A DNA stretch of 64,000 nucleotides from Torreya grandis (Eukaryota > Streptophyta > Pinopsida > Cupressales > Taxaceae): assembly GCA_037957365.1 (NCBI GenBank), contig JARHVA010000224.1:630001-694000 (forward strand), read 5' to 3'. Position 1 is the first letter of the stretch. Each line of letters starts with the position of its first letter. The translations under genes were made by a program, and so were the position numbers. Of this stretch, positions 1 through 10,604 are shown piece after piece. Under the pieces are notes generated by a model. The model was not told the origin of the DNA. It did no database searches and saw only the letters and a list, made by a program, of their open reading frames with translations.

Positions 1-253
1 TAGTGAAGTTAGAAGAATAATTCAAAATGGAATAACTTTGTCTTCACAACTAGAAAATTGATTTAGCAACATTAACCATGAAATCTTTAGGAAGGTATAT
101 TACTTATGTGAAAGATAAACATGTCCTCACATATTAATGAATGTGGGATTATATTTCATAATGACCTTTATTAAACACCTAAGTGACAGATAAGCAAGCT
201 AACTAATCATGTATAGGGAAAACCATTAAATGGAATAAAAACCTACACTAACA
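1..253 (-). repeat. Partial copia LTR (family C), copy at window edge
   Basis: This stretch matches the two LTRs of element C (7138-7459 and 20173-20496). Base 1 aligns to about 20244, so the LTR is cut only by the window edge. It ends in CTAACA, the inverted match of the TGTTAG that opens the 20173 copy, and is followed by AATAT at 254-258, the same five bases that flank C at 20497. This is therefore the same LTR/flank junction as at 20496/20497, not an independent insertion. No coding capacity. Confidence 0.8.
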
Positions 254-1309
254 AATATTTTTTGACCAAAAAACTTGTAGGTCAACTAATATCCTAATAA
301 TACATCATCATCATTAATGTTTTCATATTACAAGACCACTCTATGTGGGGAGTCATAAAAAAGAGGAATCATAGTCAATGTGAGGCTGATGCAACCAATA
401 ATAGATCTACCAAGTATTCATTAGGGTTATTTGTTTCTATATAATTAGAATCATCAGATAACTTACCATTTTCAACATTTTTAGATTGACAGTTTTGTAA
501 AAAATGCCCCATTTTACCACAGTTTCAAGGTTTCCTCTTATGTTTTGTTGGTCTTAGATTTACCTCTAGACTTTTATTTCTCTAGCCTCTTTTTATTTCT
601 CTCTTTGGAATGACCTCTCAAAAATAATGAATCCTTTTTTTAATAATCATAAATGGATTTTTATTATTTATTTTGATAGTAAGAATTTTATTACATCATC
701 AACTTTTAATTTTGATCCATTACTAGTTATTTTCATAATTAAATTCTCCATAGAGTTGGATAAATAACAAAACAAAGTAATGCACTTGTGTTCTTCATCA
801 ATTTTAATTTTGACAGAAATTAATTAACTTACCAAAATATTCAAGGTGATAAGATGTTCTACCAGAGAATCACCATCATTCATTGTAAATGAATAAAGTG
901 TATTTCAAATAAATAATTTTCTCACTAGAGACTTTAACTGATACAAAATCTCCAACTTTTCACATAGTTCCTGAGAATTTTTTTCTATTGATACATTAAA
1001 AAAGTGATTCTGGTAGATACAATCTAATTGAACTCTTTTCATTATTATGCATTATTTTCCTTAATTTATCTTTAATGCCCATAGGTTTTACTCCTATTAA
1101 ATCAACCCACTGATCTATATGTACTAGGAGATCTTCCATCTTGAGCTTCCATTACTATTTTTTTTGTCTATTAAATTTGTTGATCTCTATCCTTGTGCAT
1201 CCCATCATTTTTCATTCACATAAAAATTATTTCACACACAACTCCCACTCAAGAATTTTTTTATCAAATAAAAAGAAACCCTATGTTTTAAAATAAATAT
1301 TAAACCTTA
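254..1309 (-). pseudogene. Copia gag-protease remnant (element A, copy 1)
   Basis: Read on the minus strand this is the 5' coding part of a Ty1/copia element, starting next to the primer-binding site at 1310-1321. A zinc knuckle (retroviral type CX2CX4HX4C) is visible at about 489-530, with GKMGH and a final Cys preserved and the first Cys lost to a stop. Upstream lies a basic SRGKSK-type stretch and the helical gag body that parallels 20781-21326. Many stops and frameshifts make it a fossil. It is the paralogue of 20497-21539, with which it shares gene order and flanks. In an active element this protein would package the RNA into virus-like particles in the cytoplasm. Confidence 0.75.
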
Positions 1310-1321
1310 GCTCTGATACCA
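1310..1321 (-). other. Primer-binding site (initiator tRNA-Met)
   Basis: The plus strand reads GCTCTGATACCA, so the minus strand reads TGGTATCAGAGC, the usual plant PBS complementary to the 3' end of initiator tRNA-Met. It sits two bases from the start of the LTR at 1324 and fixes that element as minus-strand. Confidence 0.85.
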
Positions 1322-1323
1322 AA

Positions 1324-2359
1324 TTAAGAGAAAACTATCTAATAAACTATTACAAGAGAAGCAATATGAAAAAATATTTAATTTAAATACAGACTCGGAG
1401 AAAAGGCATACACACAATGTTTCACCTAGGAAATTCTTGTAGGAAAATACCATCATAGTAAACTTCTTTGTTATTATATTAACTCATCATTTACAATACA
1501 ATAACACACTTCAAAGTTGTACAAATTTATATAGATTTTTATGTCTCCCTATTTGACATGTAGTGATTCATATTCTTTATCAACTGAGTATCCACCCATG
1601 TCACTTTATCTTTCACCCATGATGTTTCAATTTCCACATGTGATGCTTCAAATTCCACCAAAATTATCTTCCAGAAGGTGTCAAATAGTATACAACTCAA
1701 AAAAATATGTGTATACACCATTGGATCCTTCTTAGAAAAATATACAATTTTAAAAAATAGCATTCAAAATGGAGTATATATGAATAATTTATGGTCTTGA
1801 AAAGGTGTACCTATTGCAATATTATTTGCTTCACCTAGGTGTTGTCTAAGAGATACCTCAACCTAGGTATCACCTATTAAAGTGGATGAATATTCTCTAG
1901 AATTAATGTAGTTACCACAAGACATACACTCACAATAAATGAAATACTACAAATCAATGAAATCTTTAAGTAAAAATAATACATATATATTTACCATAAG
2001 TAACATGAAGACCTCTTTAGATTAAAAATTTTTAGCATAAAATTATAGTATAACAACAACTCTCTTCCACAGTGAATACCCCAACCACTAACATTCTATG
2101 CTCTTATATAGATAAGAAATAGGCTAGTAATAGGGTTTGGAGAGTAGTTAACTTATATAACAAGTATTATTTAAGATAAGACTTTACTATTAATATTGGA
2201 AGTCAATCAAGTCAATAACTTAATCGATACTCTTGTCTAATAATATTGTTCAAATAATGTTGCACCAATTAGTGATTATCCTCAAATTATATTAAAATGA
2301 ATATTACAAGTGCATATTAAAACCATACAATAGTGTATGAATAATTAAATACACTAACA
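1324..2359 (-). mobile_element. Copia LTR, family A (copy 1, 1.04 kb)
   Basis: This region aligns over its full length with 21554-22636. It is bounded by a PBS on the left (1310-1321) and a purine-rich tract read on the minus strand at the right (2360-2373), and its right end is CACTAACA (minus strand TGTTAGTG). The left end has lost the TG seen in copy 2. About 46 bp carrying the TATA-like block of copy 2 (21796-21803) are missing near 1556. It is at once the 3' LTR of pol F on its right and the 5' LTR of gag A on its left. Confidence 0.8.
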
Positions 2360-2373
2360 TACCCATTTAAGAT
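2360..2373 (-). other. Polypurine tract beside family A LTR
   Basis: On the minus strand the bases read AAATGGGTA immediately before the LTR start TGTTAG. In copy 2 (22637-22648) the same place reads AAATGGGGA. This is the expected plus-strand priming site of a copia element. Confidence 0.65.
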
Positions 2374-3950
2374 GTGCTTTAATGAAGGGAAGGATGGATG
2401 AATCACTGAACTATTACTCCTTGACTAAACTTTCCTTTAGACCTAAAAGTTGCCCGAGTTAAACAAATCAAGGCTCAAGTAACGGTTTTATGAAGATGCT
2501 TGCAACTTGATCATTTTTAAAAAAAAATTTAAGATTATTGATCTTGACCTATATCAATTTATGATTATATTTCATTTGAATCTTAGTTTTCTTTGTGCAT
2601 TGATTCTCCACTAGGTTGTAAGAGATGTGGATAACACTCTGATTATCACACCAAAGAGTTTTGGGATAAGTTTGTATAAATGCAAACTTATAAGCCATGT
2701 GACAATTTGACACTGACTCACAATTAGTAGAATAGAATCCACTATAATCAGCTTCCCTATTAGACAAACTAAGAGTAGTTCCTTTCTTTCAAGACTAAGT
2801 CACATGACCTACCCCAAGATGATAGATATATCTTGTGGTTCACTTGTGATTGTATTGATTACCTACCCAACCACTATCAATTTAACCTATAAATATTATT
2901 TTCCCACCATAAATGTAACCAAAAATTGAGATTTTTACTCCTAACTTGTACTCAATCCCATAATTAGTAGTACCAAAAATAAACCTTATATTCAATTTTA
3001 CATCTTACTAATATCTTCAACGGGGTCTTGATATTATCATAATATCGAGTTCACAAAAAATGAAAGATTAGAATTATTATGAGTCAAATAATAAATAATT
3101 CCCACTAATTAATTATAGAGTGTACCATTAACATAAGAAGAAAACTTAAAAAAATATTGAATCCAAACTGATAAGCAGTTGATGTGGACTTGCATTATTT
3201 CATGTTGAGCAGTTGAGTGTGTCTTGAGAATAATTAAATTGATTTGAAAAAATAATGTCTTCATCAAATAATGGATTCTAAATACCAACTAAAAAACATC
3301 AAGCTTAGGTCAGTCATCTCAAAATACTTTGTTATCCATGTTTTTAATTTATAGATCTAGTTGGTGGAAGATCTTATGATGATTAATTCATCGACATAGA
3401 GGACCAAAATTAGAAGTTTCTCATCTCATTTCTTAGTGTAGACTATAGGTATGGAGGGATTCTAGGTAAAAATAGAGTTGATTAGTTACATGTTGATATT
3501 TTCATACCAAGATCGAGAAGCATGTTTCTAAAATTACTAATACTTTCTCAATCTTCACATGTAACTAAAGTTCTCACTACTGAAAAACCCTAAAGGTTGG
3601 GATGTAGATTTATTCTAGTAATTATCCATGCAATAAGGTACTTTTGATGTCCACCTGTTGCATTTAATGAGAGTCTTAGCCTAATGTAATTCATATTAGA
3701 AACTAGATCAATTATTTCATGGTAATCAACTCCTTCAAATTATGAAATACCTTTTACTAAAATTCAAGATTTATATCTATCAATAGACCTATCTGTTGCA
3801 TACTTAGTGTGGTAAATGCACTTGCACCTCACTAGTTTTCTTCCTTTTGATGGTGGAACAAAGCCCTAAGTGTTATTTTTTTAGAGATAAATAAGTTATG
3901 CTATCATAATTACCTACCATTTAGGATTATTATAAGCTTGATCATAAGTC
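2374..3950 (-). pseudogene. Copia reverse transcriptase-RNase H remnant (element F)
   Basis: Translation on the minus strand gives the 3' half of copia pol. From right to left: the start of RT with SIDRYK and VEGVDYHE at about 3680-3800, the RT active-site box at 3387-3398 as YVDE rather than YVDD, then RNase H with a WVGNQY/TT.Y block at about 2830-2880 and LWCDNQSVIHIS at 2590-2670. The RNase H end is followed by a normal copia tail and PPT. Numerous stops and the Asp-to-Glu change mean it is dead. RNase H from about 2826 leftwards is also present at 22660-23104; the part right of 2826 is not. Confidence 0.8.
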
Positions 3951-5056
3951 TCTAGATCCTAAGTTATTTCCAATTATGCCAAATGTGAAACACCATAAAA
4001 ATGTTTCACTCTCATTATACTTAAATATATTGGATCGCCTACTATTTCACTAGACACATTGTGAACTCTGTAGACCCATTTTGGTAGAGGTAATGTTGGT
4101 TATGCATATGCATGCTCAATATATTCTAGTTCTATAAATAGAGGTGTCAGTTGTCCCCCTTATGGATCATCATCTAAATTTTAGTAACTATCATAATGGG
4201 ATTCATCTAAGATATCTTATTTTTTATAAGACCTCAAATGTTTTTTCAAAATTAGTATAAAGTAGTAGAAGAGGAGGACTAGCGAGAAAGCCTAGTATTG
4301 TTCATCAAATAATAAATCACACTACTAAACAACTCTAGTGGCACTCAAAATAAGAAGAAAAAAAGCTTTAACATATTAAAATATCTGATAAAGATACAAG
4401 GATGGCCCTTCCTTTATGTTACTTTGCATTTTTAATTTAGAATGTTCACCCATGCATTCCATCTAAAAATACTAAAAAACTAAAACATTGGGCCTAACCC
4501 CAAATTTTTTTTATTCAAGAGTTGCATCATTCATTTTTGAGTGGAGATTGGAATTTTAAATTTAGATTACACAGTAAATTACTTCTGCCAAAAAGTGGGG
4601 AGAAAATTTATTAGAATGTACCATCCAATTGACCATTTCCTTGAGTGTGTAATATTTACTTTCAATAACAAAAAATTGTTGAGGGTGTAGGGTACAATAT
4701 GATGAAGTTGAATGTATTTCTATTCACATAATATAATCATTTGATTGTTGAAAAAATCTCTTGCATTATCTATTTTGAGATTCTATATTGTTTCTCTCTA
4801 ACAGGTTTTCAACAAGTGCTTTTAAAATCTTGAAGTGTTAAAAGACTTCAATTTTATTTTTAAGATAGTAGACCAATTTTATGAGAGGGAAATAAAAATT
4901 TAATGTAAGAACATATTTATATTTTTTTACATAAAGATGTGGGAAGGACATTAGATCAATATGATCCAACTATAATCATCACTAACCTCAAATATTTAAC
5001 TTTGGGAAATTGATCCCTACATTTTTTCTAAGTGCACAAACTTGACAAACTCCATA
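3951..5056 (-). pseudogene. Copia integrase remnant (element F)
   Basis: Minus-strand translation in several frames gives scattered copia integrase matches: a TPQQ-like block near 4690, a block near 4570-4640 resembling the helix after the catalytic Glu, and a GVRPNV/VF block near 4480 leading into the linker before RT. None of the DDE residues can be read confidently because of frame shifts. It continues from the GAG pre-integrase block on its right and into RT F on its left, so order is normal. Confidence 0.6.
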
Positions 5057-5280
5057 TTAAAAAGATAATTTTGGAAAAATAATAAATATGTTATGTTTAC
5101 TAAGGTCATAAAATGAGATATAGTTGAGATGACCAAAACACTCTTGCCAAAGTTTACTCAAGCCATTAGCATGTGCAATCATGACTTGTGAAGGCTGAGT
5201 TAACACAAAGTTGTCAATTTTTTCCAATCTTGATTGATGATCAAACATAGCCTTCATAACCTTACTAATTACTTATAAGC
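5057..5280 (-). pseudogene. GAG pre-integrase domain (element F)
   Basis: An open stretch of about 66 codons holds SKLWQECFGHLNYISFYDLS, the copia GAG-pre-integrase signature (LWHxRxGHLN, zinc-binding HHCC module; the first His is replaced by Gln here). Right of about 5280 the reading switches abruptly to RNase H of a different copia pol (element A), so F has lost its protease, gag and 5' LTR, either by deletion or by recombination with A. Confidence 0.75.
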
Positions 5281-6480
5281 ATGCGTGGATGACATTTAAT
5301 CTACCTTTGTTGTAGATATAGTAACAAATTATTGCATTTTTACCATCTAACTCACTACTTCACCAAACAAATTAAACACATTGACACTTTTATATCTTTG
5401 ATAGTTATCATATTCATCCTAGTGTGATTCTGAAAAGTCTTATAGATTCAAAATATTTTTTTCACTAGGTATTCATTTATAGAAGATAACATACTTTAAA
5501 GTGCCACACAAATATCTAAATATCCTTTTCATATCATTCCAATTTTCACAACTCCCACTACATGGGAAATGTCAAGTTTAGTACAAACCATTGCATACAT
5601 CAGGCTTCCAAAAATATTACAAAGGGAACACGAGACATGTCATAAATTTCATTTAAAACACTATTAAAAATATAAATTTTAACATACAAGAAAAGGGGTA
5701 TTAACATGTTTAATTTATTACATCCTAAATCATTGTAGTATCATCTCAACATAGTTTATTTAATTCAACTATAATTTCCTATTTACACCATCCCTTTTAA
5801 TCTCCATGCCCAGAGTTTTATAGCACCTATATCCTTTATGTCAATGTAAGTTTTTAACTAATAATTAACTATATTTATCACTTCATTATTATTACCACTA
5901 ATATTCGTGTCATCCACATACAAAATAATGATAACAATTTTATCACCTTCCTATTTGAATTACATAAATGCATCATCTTTGATTCATACAATCTCTAGTC
6001 CTAACACATACCTATCAAAATTTTGAATCCACATCCTTGGTGATTTTTTAAGGTAGTTTAGATACTTATTTACCTTTTATACCATGTATTCCTTTTATTT
6101 CACCTTAATGTTTTTAAGCTGCACCATATATACATCTTCTTTAAATTCTCCATGTAGAAATGTTGTCTTTACATCCATCTATTCTATTTCAAGATCGAAA
6201 GTATAAAAAATAGATAAAATAAATATAATTGAAGTTAGCTTTGCAACAAGAGAAAAATATCACCATAATCAATTCCCTCTACTAAGATAATCTCTTTGTT
6301 ACCAAGTTAGCTTTATACTTCTCTAGTTTTCCTTATGCATTGTACTTTTTCTTGAACAACCATTTGAAAGCTTTCTACTAGGAGGAAATTTAAATAAGTC
6401 ATATGTCTTATTTTTATCCAATAACTCTATTTATTCCTCCATGGAAATTTTAAAATACTTATTTTCATTTGAGATAAGTC
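5281..6480 (-). pseudogene. Copia RT-RNase H remnant (element A pol)
   Basis: Minus-strand translation from right to left gives RT entry (YKANLVTK at about 6300), DVKTTFLHGEFKEDVYM at about 6130-6190, an intact YVDD box at 5909-5920, the YAMVCTKLDISHVVGVV block at about 5560-5620, and RNase H with TISTTK near 5320. Stops and frameshifts are common. RNase H breaks off at about 5281, where F begins. The sequence is a different copia lineage from F: both carry pre-integrase and RT but match poorly. It is the downstream part of the element whose gag is at 20502-21539, separated from it by insertion of C. Confidence 0.75.
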
Positions 6481-7137
6481 CCTCCTTTATAGTATTGGGG
6501 TCTTCATTAGTAACTTAAAAACATTGATAAGATAAATCTAGAACACAAATCAAGAGGGCTATACCTTTTTGGTAGTCTTTTATTTTGATATGATCTTCTC
6601 AATACTAGAATTTTAGACTCTTCCTCTTATAGTTCATCATCCTCATAATCATCTAAATATTATTCATGACATTGTATTTCTACTATAGTACCACTATTAG
6701 GAAAATTTACTCAAGTTTGCCTCCCATATACAAAATATTCACATAAGTCAAATCTAAAGAATAATTTTAAATTAATTCAACCATACCTATAAATTTTTAA
6801 TTCTTTAAGGCCTTTCTATCCAATGTGACCAATACTCTATATTTTATACATGTAGTGGAAGAGTTCAATCTGATTCAATTTTAACCTCAAGAACAATTGA
6901 GATATCACACCCATCACTCATAGTGCTTTCCTTAAGCTTGAATAATATTTTAGTGCAAACTCCTCTTGCCAATACCATGGCTCCATAGACCAAATTTCAT
7001 GTTTTCTTGATAAATATCATTTACACACTCACATTATTCATATTTCTTACATAAAATAAATTTATAGCCAAACCCAAAATGTACAAAACTTTAACTATAG
7101 ATTTAAACCTTCCTTCTTTGAACATAAACATAAATAT
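6481..7137 (-). pseudogene. Copia protease end and pre-integrase remnant (element A)
   Basis: On the minus strand, starting at the C insertion point, the reading begins with a FKEGRF / KVLYILGL stretch typical of the region just after the copia protease, continues with GAMVLARGV and a TL..H.....GHI block (GAG pre-integrase), then a DLCEYFVYG block near 6740. It then jumps to RT, so nearly the whole integrase core appears deleted. It continues the protease reading that ends at 20502 on the other side of element C, in the expected family order, which confirms that C split one element. Confidence 0.7.
7133..7137. other. Target-site duplication of element C, left copy
   Basis: AATAT here matches AATAT at 20497-20501, directly outside the other LTR of element C. 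A 5-bp duplication is standard for copia integration. Confidence 0.85.
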
Positions 7138-7459
7138 TTTTAGAGTGGGACATAATAGGGGAACATTATAGATATGATCAAATGCACGAATCTAAACCTA
7201 TATGGAGCAGTGAAATTAGAAGAACACTCAAAATGGAAGAAGTTATCTTTACAACCAAAACATTGTATTAGCAACATTAGCCATAAAATATTTAATAAAG
7301 TACATTATATAGGTGAAAGATAAACATGTCCTCACATCTTCATGAATGTGGGATTATATTTTAGAATGACTTTTATTAAACACCTAAGTGATACCTAAGA
7401 AAGCTAACTAAACATGTGTAGATAAAAACCATTAAAAAGAATAAAAACCTACACTATTA
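7138..7459 (-). repeat. 3' LTR of element C
   Basis: By eye it aligns end to end with 20173-20496. Its termini are TTTTAG and CTATTA, decayed from the TGTTAG/CTAACA of the other copy. The PPT lies immediately to its right. Confidence 0.8.
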
Positions 7460-7470
7460 CCCCCTCAATC
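7460..7470 (-). other. Polypurine tract of element C
   Basis: The minus strand reads GATTGAGGGGG directly before the 3' LTR of element C. It is the expected plus-strand DNA primer. Confidence 0.75.
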
Positions 7471-7880
7471 ATATCTTAGGTGTGTAGGAGAATTGGGTCC
7501 TATCACAAAGGCCATATGAGGTAGAAAAGTAAAATAAAATACCATCTAAAGGAGGATGTCAGAGATACTTGAACCCAAGAAGAGCTTGAAAATGAAGATA
7601 ATTTCCCTTACTAAAGGGTTTGGTGAATATATCATTAATTTGCTCCATTGTTTAGATGTAGTGGAGATAAATGACTCGATCATGGATGAGCTACTAAATG
7701 AATTGTATATGAATCTTGATATGCTTAGTCTATTGATGTAGGGCCATAATCATGTATATCTAGATTGTCTTTGGTTGTCACAGAATATTCTTGTTGGTCA
7801 TCAAAAATGGATGCCAAACTCAATAATAATCCCCTAAAGACAATAGATTTAGTGGTAGCATTAACATCTCCTCTGTATTT
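7471..7880 (-). pseudogene. RNase H, C-terminal part, of element C
   Basis: Minus-strand translation from 7880 leftwards gives a VNATT block, an FDDQ block, a degraded CDN.SAI.I region, then a T..QIADIFTKP-like tail at about 7600-7640 and the usual short end before the PPT. Its reading phase follows directly from the RNase H residues at 15184-15330 once the 7.3-kb insert and one copy of the duplicated bases are removed. Stops are present in the tail. Confidence 0.75.
7876..7880. other. Target-site duplication of large-LTR element, left copy
   Basis: TATTT here corresponds to TATTC at 15184-15188 on the other side of the insert. Four of five bases agree, and both belong to the same RNase H codons of element C. 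Confidence 0.75.
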
Positions 7881-10604
7881 TGATCCGTAAACCATATAAA
7901 CAAAATAGTTTTTATGAAAAAAGATACTAAATTCTCAATTCCTAAAGTAAATAGAACTGTTAATGTAAATTATAGGATTGAGTCAAATTATTCAAATAAC
8001 TTTATAAACTCATTTACTACATATAATTTTTGATTTGTTGTCATATCAAAATTTCTCATAATTCAATCTTAGTGCCTCATTAATTCTTTTTCTAATTGAA
8101 TTAAAAAAATGAAACATACAACAATTAAAAGGAAAAGTGACACCAAAAGTGGTAATAGAGTTCACCCATCATTTGGGCTATGTCTTCAGGATTGAAATTA
8201 ACTACAATCTAATCCATTATAAAAATGATGCAAATATAATTTTCAATTTACATCATAAATGGATTTAAGAAACCTATTATAGTGCTGTAAACTTGACTGT
8301 GTAAAGACTCTGCAATTGTGTAGAAAAATGTCTTCTTCCAGTCTGTATCACCCCTTTATCCTTCTCCTATTTATTTGAGTAATTTTTCTCTAGTAGGAGT
8401 ATCTGTAAAAACTCTTCAAAAGGGTACAATATTAAATCATAGTGCCTTTGCCTTTTGATTGACCTACAACCCCGATAATCTCCCTGTAGATATATATAAA
8501 TCCCTCATAGCCAAAGGCATTTTAAAATATACATATTAAAAATATAGCTTATAGGTCTATCTATATCAATACAAAGTTACAAAAATACATCCATTCCTTG
8601 TCTATCACAATATATTCCTACTATATCTCTTCCATTGGCTGAAGACATATAAAAGGAAGTATATATAATGATACCCATATGTTTTTTGCAAGATAAAAAT
8701 ATTTCCAAATAGAAGAATCATATACTTTTATCTAACATGCAAGATTATATTTTAATTGATATGTAATTAACCCTGTTACTTGCATACCTCTTCCAAGGCT
8801 AGAATCCATATTAAAATAAAAGAGACTAAGATCACAAAAAGAAAGATATATCTCATTGGGTGATCCAATTGTGTATCATATCACATGTTCGATCTAAGTA
8901 CTCTCTTCCATCTTTGGTCTACATCTAAATGCCCAACACAATATGCTTATCTAACACTATTCATAATTATATTTCCTTGACTATTGCCATGGACTATGTA
9001 GATTATGTAGTCACACATCATGACCAAATGTTATTTAAAAGAAGATATCATATTAACTTCTTGATCAAAGGCTTTACCTGTCAAACTATGTCATCCACCA
9101 CTGACTCGAATTCAACAATTATTACACCAAAATTCTTATATGTCATGAGTCTGTATTGGATTCATATTCATCTCAGCTTAGATTTTCTCTTGTGGATACC
9201 AATGATACAGATAGAAGAAACATGCATTCCTCGGTGACTCTATGCAGAGACACACACTCCATTTATTTTACTCATGTATGTCTTCACCTTGTATGTCCCA
9301 ATATGACTACCCTTTGAGGTTTTTTACTAGTTAACGACAAATGTTGAGTTATCCTAATATGGGCTCCTCTATTGCCATCATAAAAATTGAATCAATGCCT
9401 TCATTTTGGAAATTTACTACCATCCCATGGATTTTGAAATGGAATTTTCACTTCTCTATTCAAATCTTGGCTTGATCAAAATTTCTTTTCATAGGGTCAT
9501 CAATGACTATATTGAATATGCAGAGACCTTATTCCACGGTGAACTTTTGAGCATCTCTTTTCTTTAATGGCTACAAAGCCATTCAAAAATGGATATCACA
9601 TTCATCAAAGATCATATATTTATTGGTTTCTCATAAGCTTAGTCTTATATACAGACCTCCCCTTTTTTACTTGGACCCTACACAATAATTCATTATGACA
9701 TTATGCATTGGCTATAGCCAACGATATTTATAGACTGGCCATCTCTATCTTTCCTCATGGGTCCTTCAAGATTTGAATGCCTATATTTCCCCCTCATCAC
9801 CATAGCCTCCTCTACTTATTAAAATGGTAATATTAAATTCTATGATCCAACCTCCTCTCACATAGTCTTGCCCGTCTCCTCCTTCTTCACCTTCATTTAA
9901 GCCTTTTAACTCACATCCACAAAATAATCTACTCTCTTCAGTTAAATGGTTTCTTCTTTCTAATCTCAGAAAACCATTTATTTAATAAATATTATTTTCT
10001 CACATTCATGGGATAAGAATATTAGTAATCCTTTAAATAAACTTTTCTTTCAATAAAGGCTCATGGCTTAGACCATGTATTAAACTAATTTTTGTTGAGA
10101 ATCTCAAATCTAAGTTTGGTTATATGGTTGGTGAGTTGGTTTGAACACTTCAACTTGAGTTGGATATGAGTTAGTTACCATGTGAGTTGGGTTGTCATAC
10201 AAGTTGGGTTGGTATATGAGTCAGGTTGGCATTCAAGTTGAGTTGACTTATGAGTTGGGTCGGCATGCGAGTTGGGTTGAAATGTGAGTTGGGTTGGCAT
10301 GTGAGTTGGGCTGCATTGTGGCTTGGAGAAATAGCAAGGATGTGGTGGTAAGCCACATGGTGGCTTGAGGACCCACCACATAGGCCTCTCTAATTTCTTC
10401 CATCCTACCATGTATGACAACCAGAAGCACACAAATTATTTTTATAGTAAGAATAGTGTAATTATGGAATTAATAAAACATCATTACCATACATGGTGGT
10501 AGAGCCCCACTTTATCATAAAAGTGGGCTCCATTGGCTATGATATCTATATCTGAACCTTTTAAAATATTGGTGAAAATGGTGACCATAGTCCTCTAGAT
10601 CAAA
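7881..10604 (-). repeat. 3' LTR of LARD-like element
   Basis: It aligns with 12562-15183 throughout, for example 7881-8060 with 12562-12740 and 10550-10604 with 15130-15183. Small open frames here (8929-9237, 10175-10432) are not shared intact by the other copy and are judged incidental. It contains a GT-rich minisatellite near its right end. Confidence 0.85.
10155..10312 (-). repeat. About 20-bp minisatellite in LARD LTR
   Basis: The plus strand repeats units like GAGTTGGGTTGGCATGTGA, roughly eight imperfect copies. The equivalent array in the other LTR (14816-14948) has about six, so the array has changed length since insertion. The array makes a spurious repetitive open frame on the minus strand. 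Confidence 0.8.

Noticed and set aside
7146..7460. First reading of this block as gag sequence of element A
   Set aside because: Comparison with 20173-20496 and the flanking TSD, PBS and PPT shows that it is the 3' LTR of element C.
8929..9237. 102-codon plus-strand open frame
   Set aside because: It lies in a LARD LTR, has no motif, and is broken in the homologous LTR.
10175..10432. Open frame with repetitive PTHxSTQL-like sequence
   Set aside because: It is only the minisatellite of the LARD LTR read on the minus strand. The partner LTR does not keep the frame.
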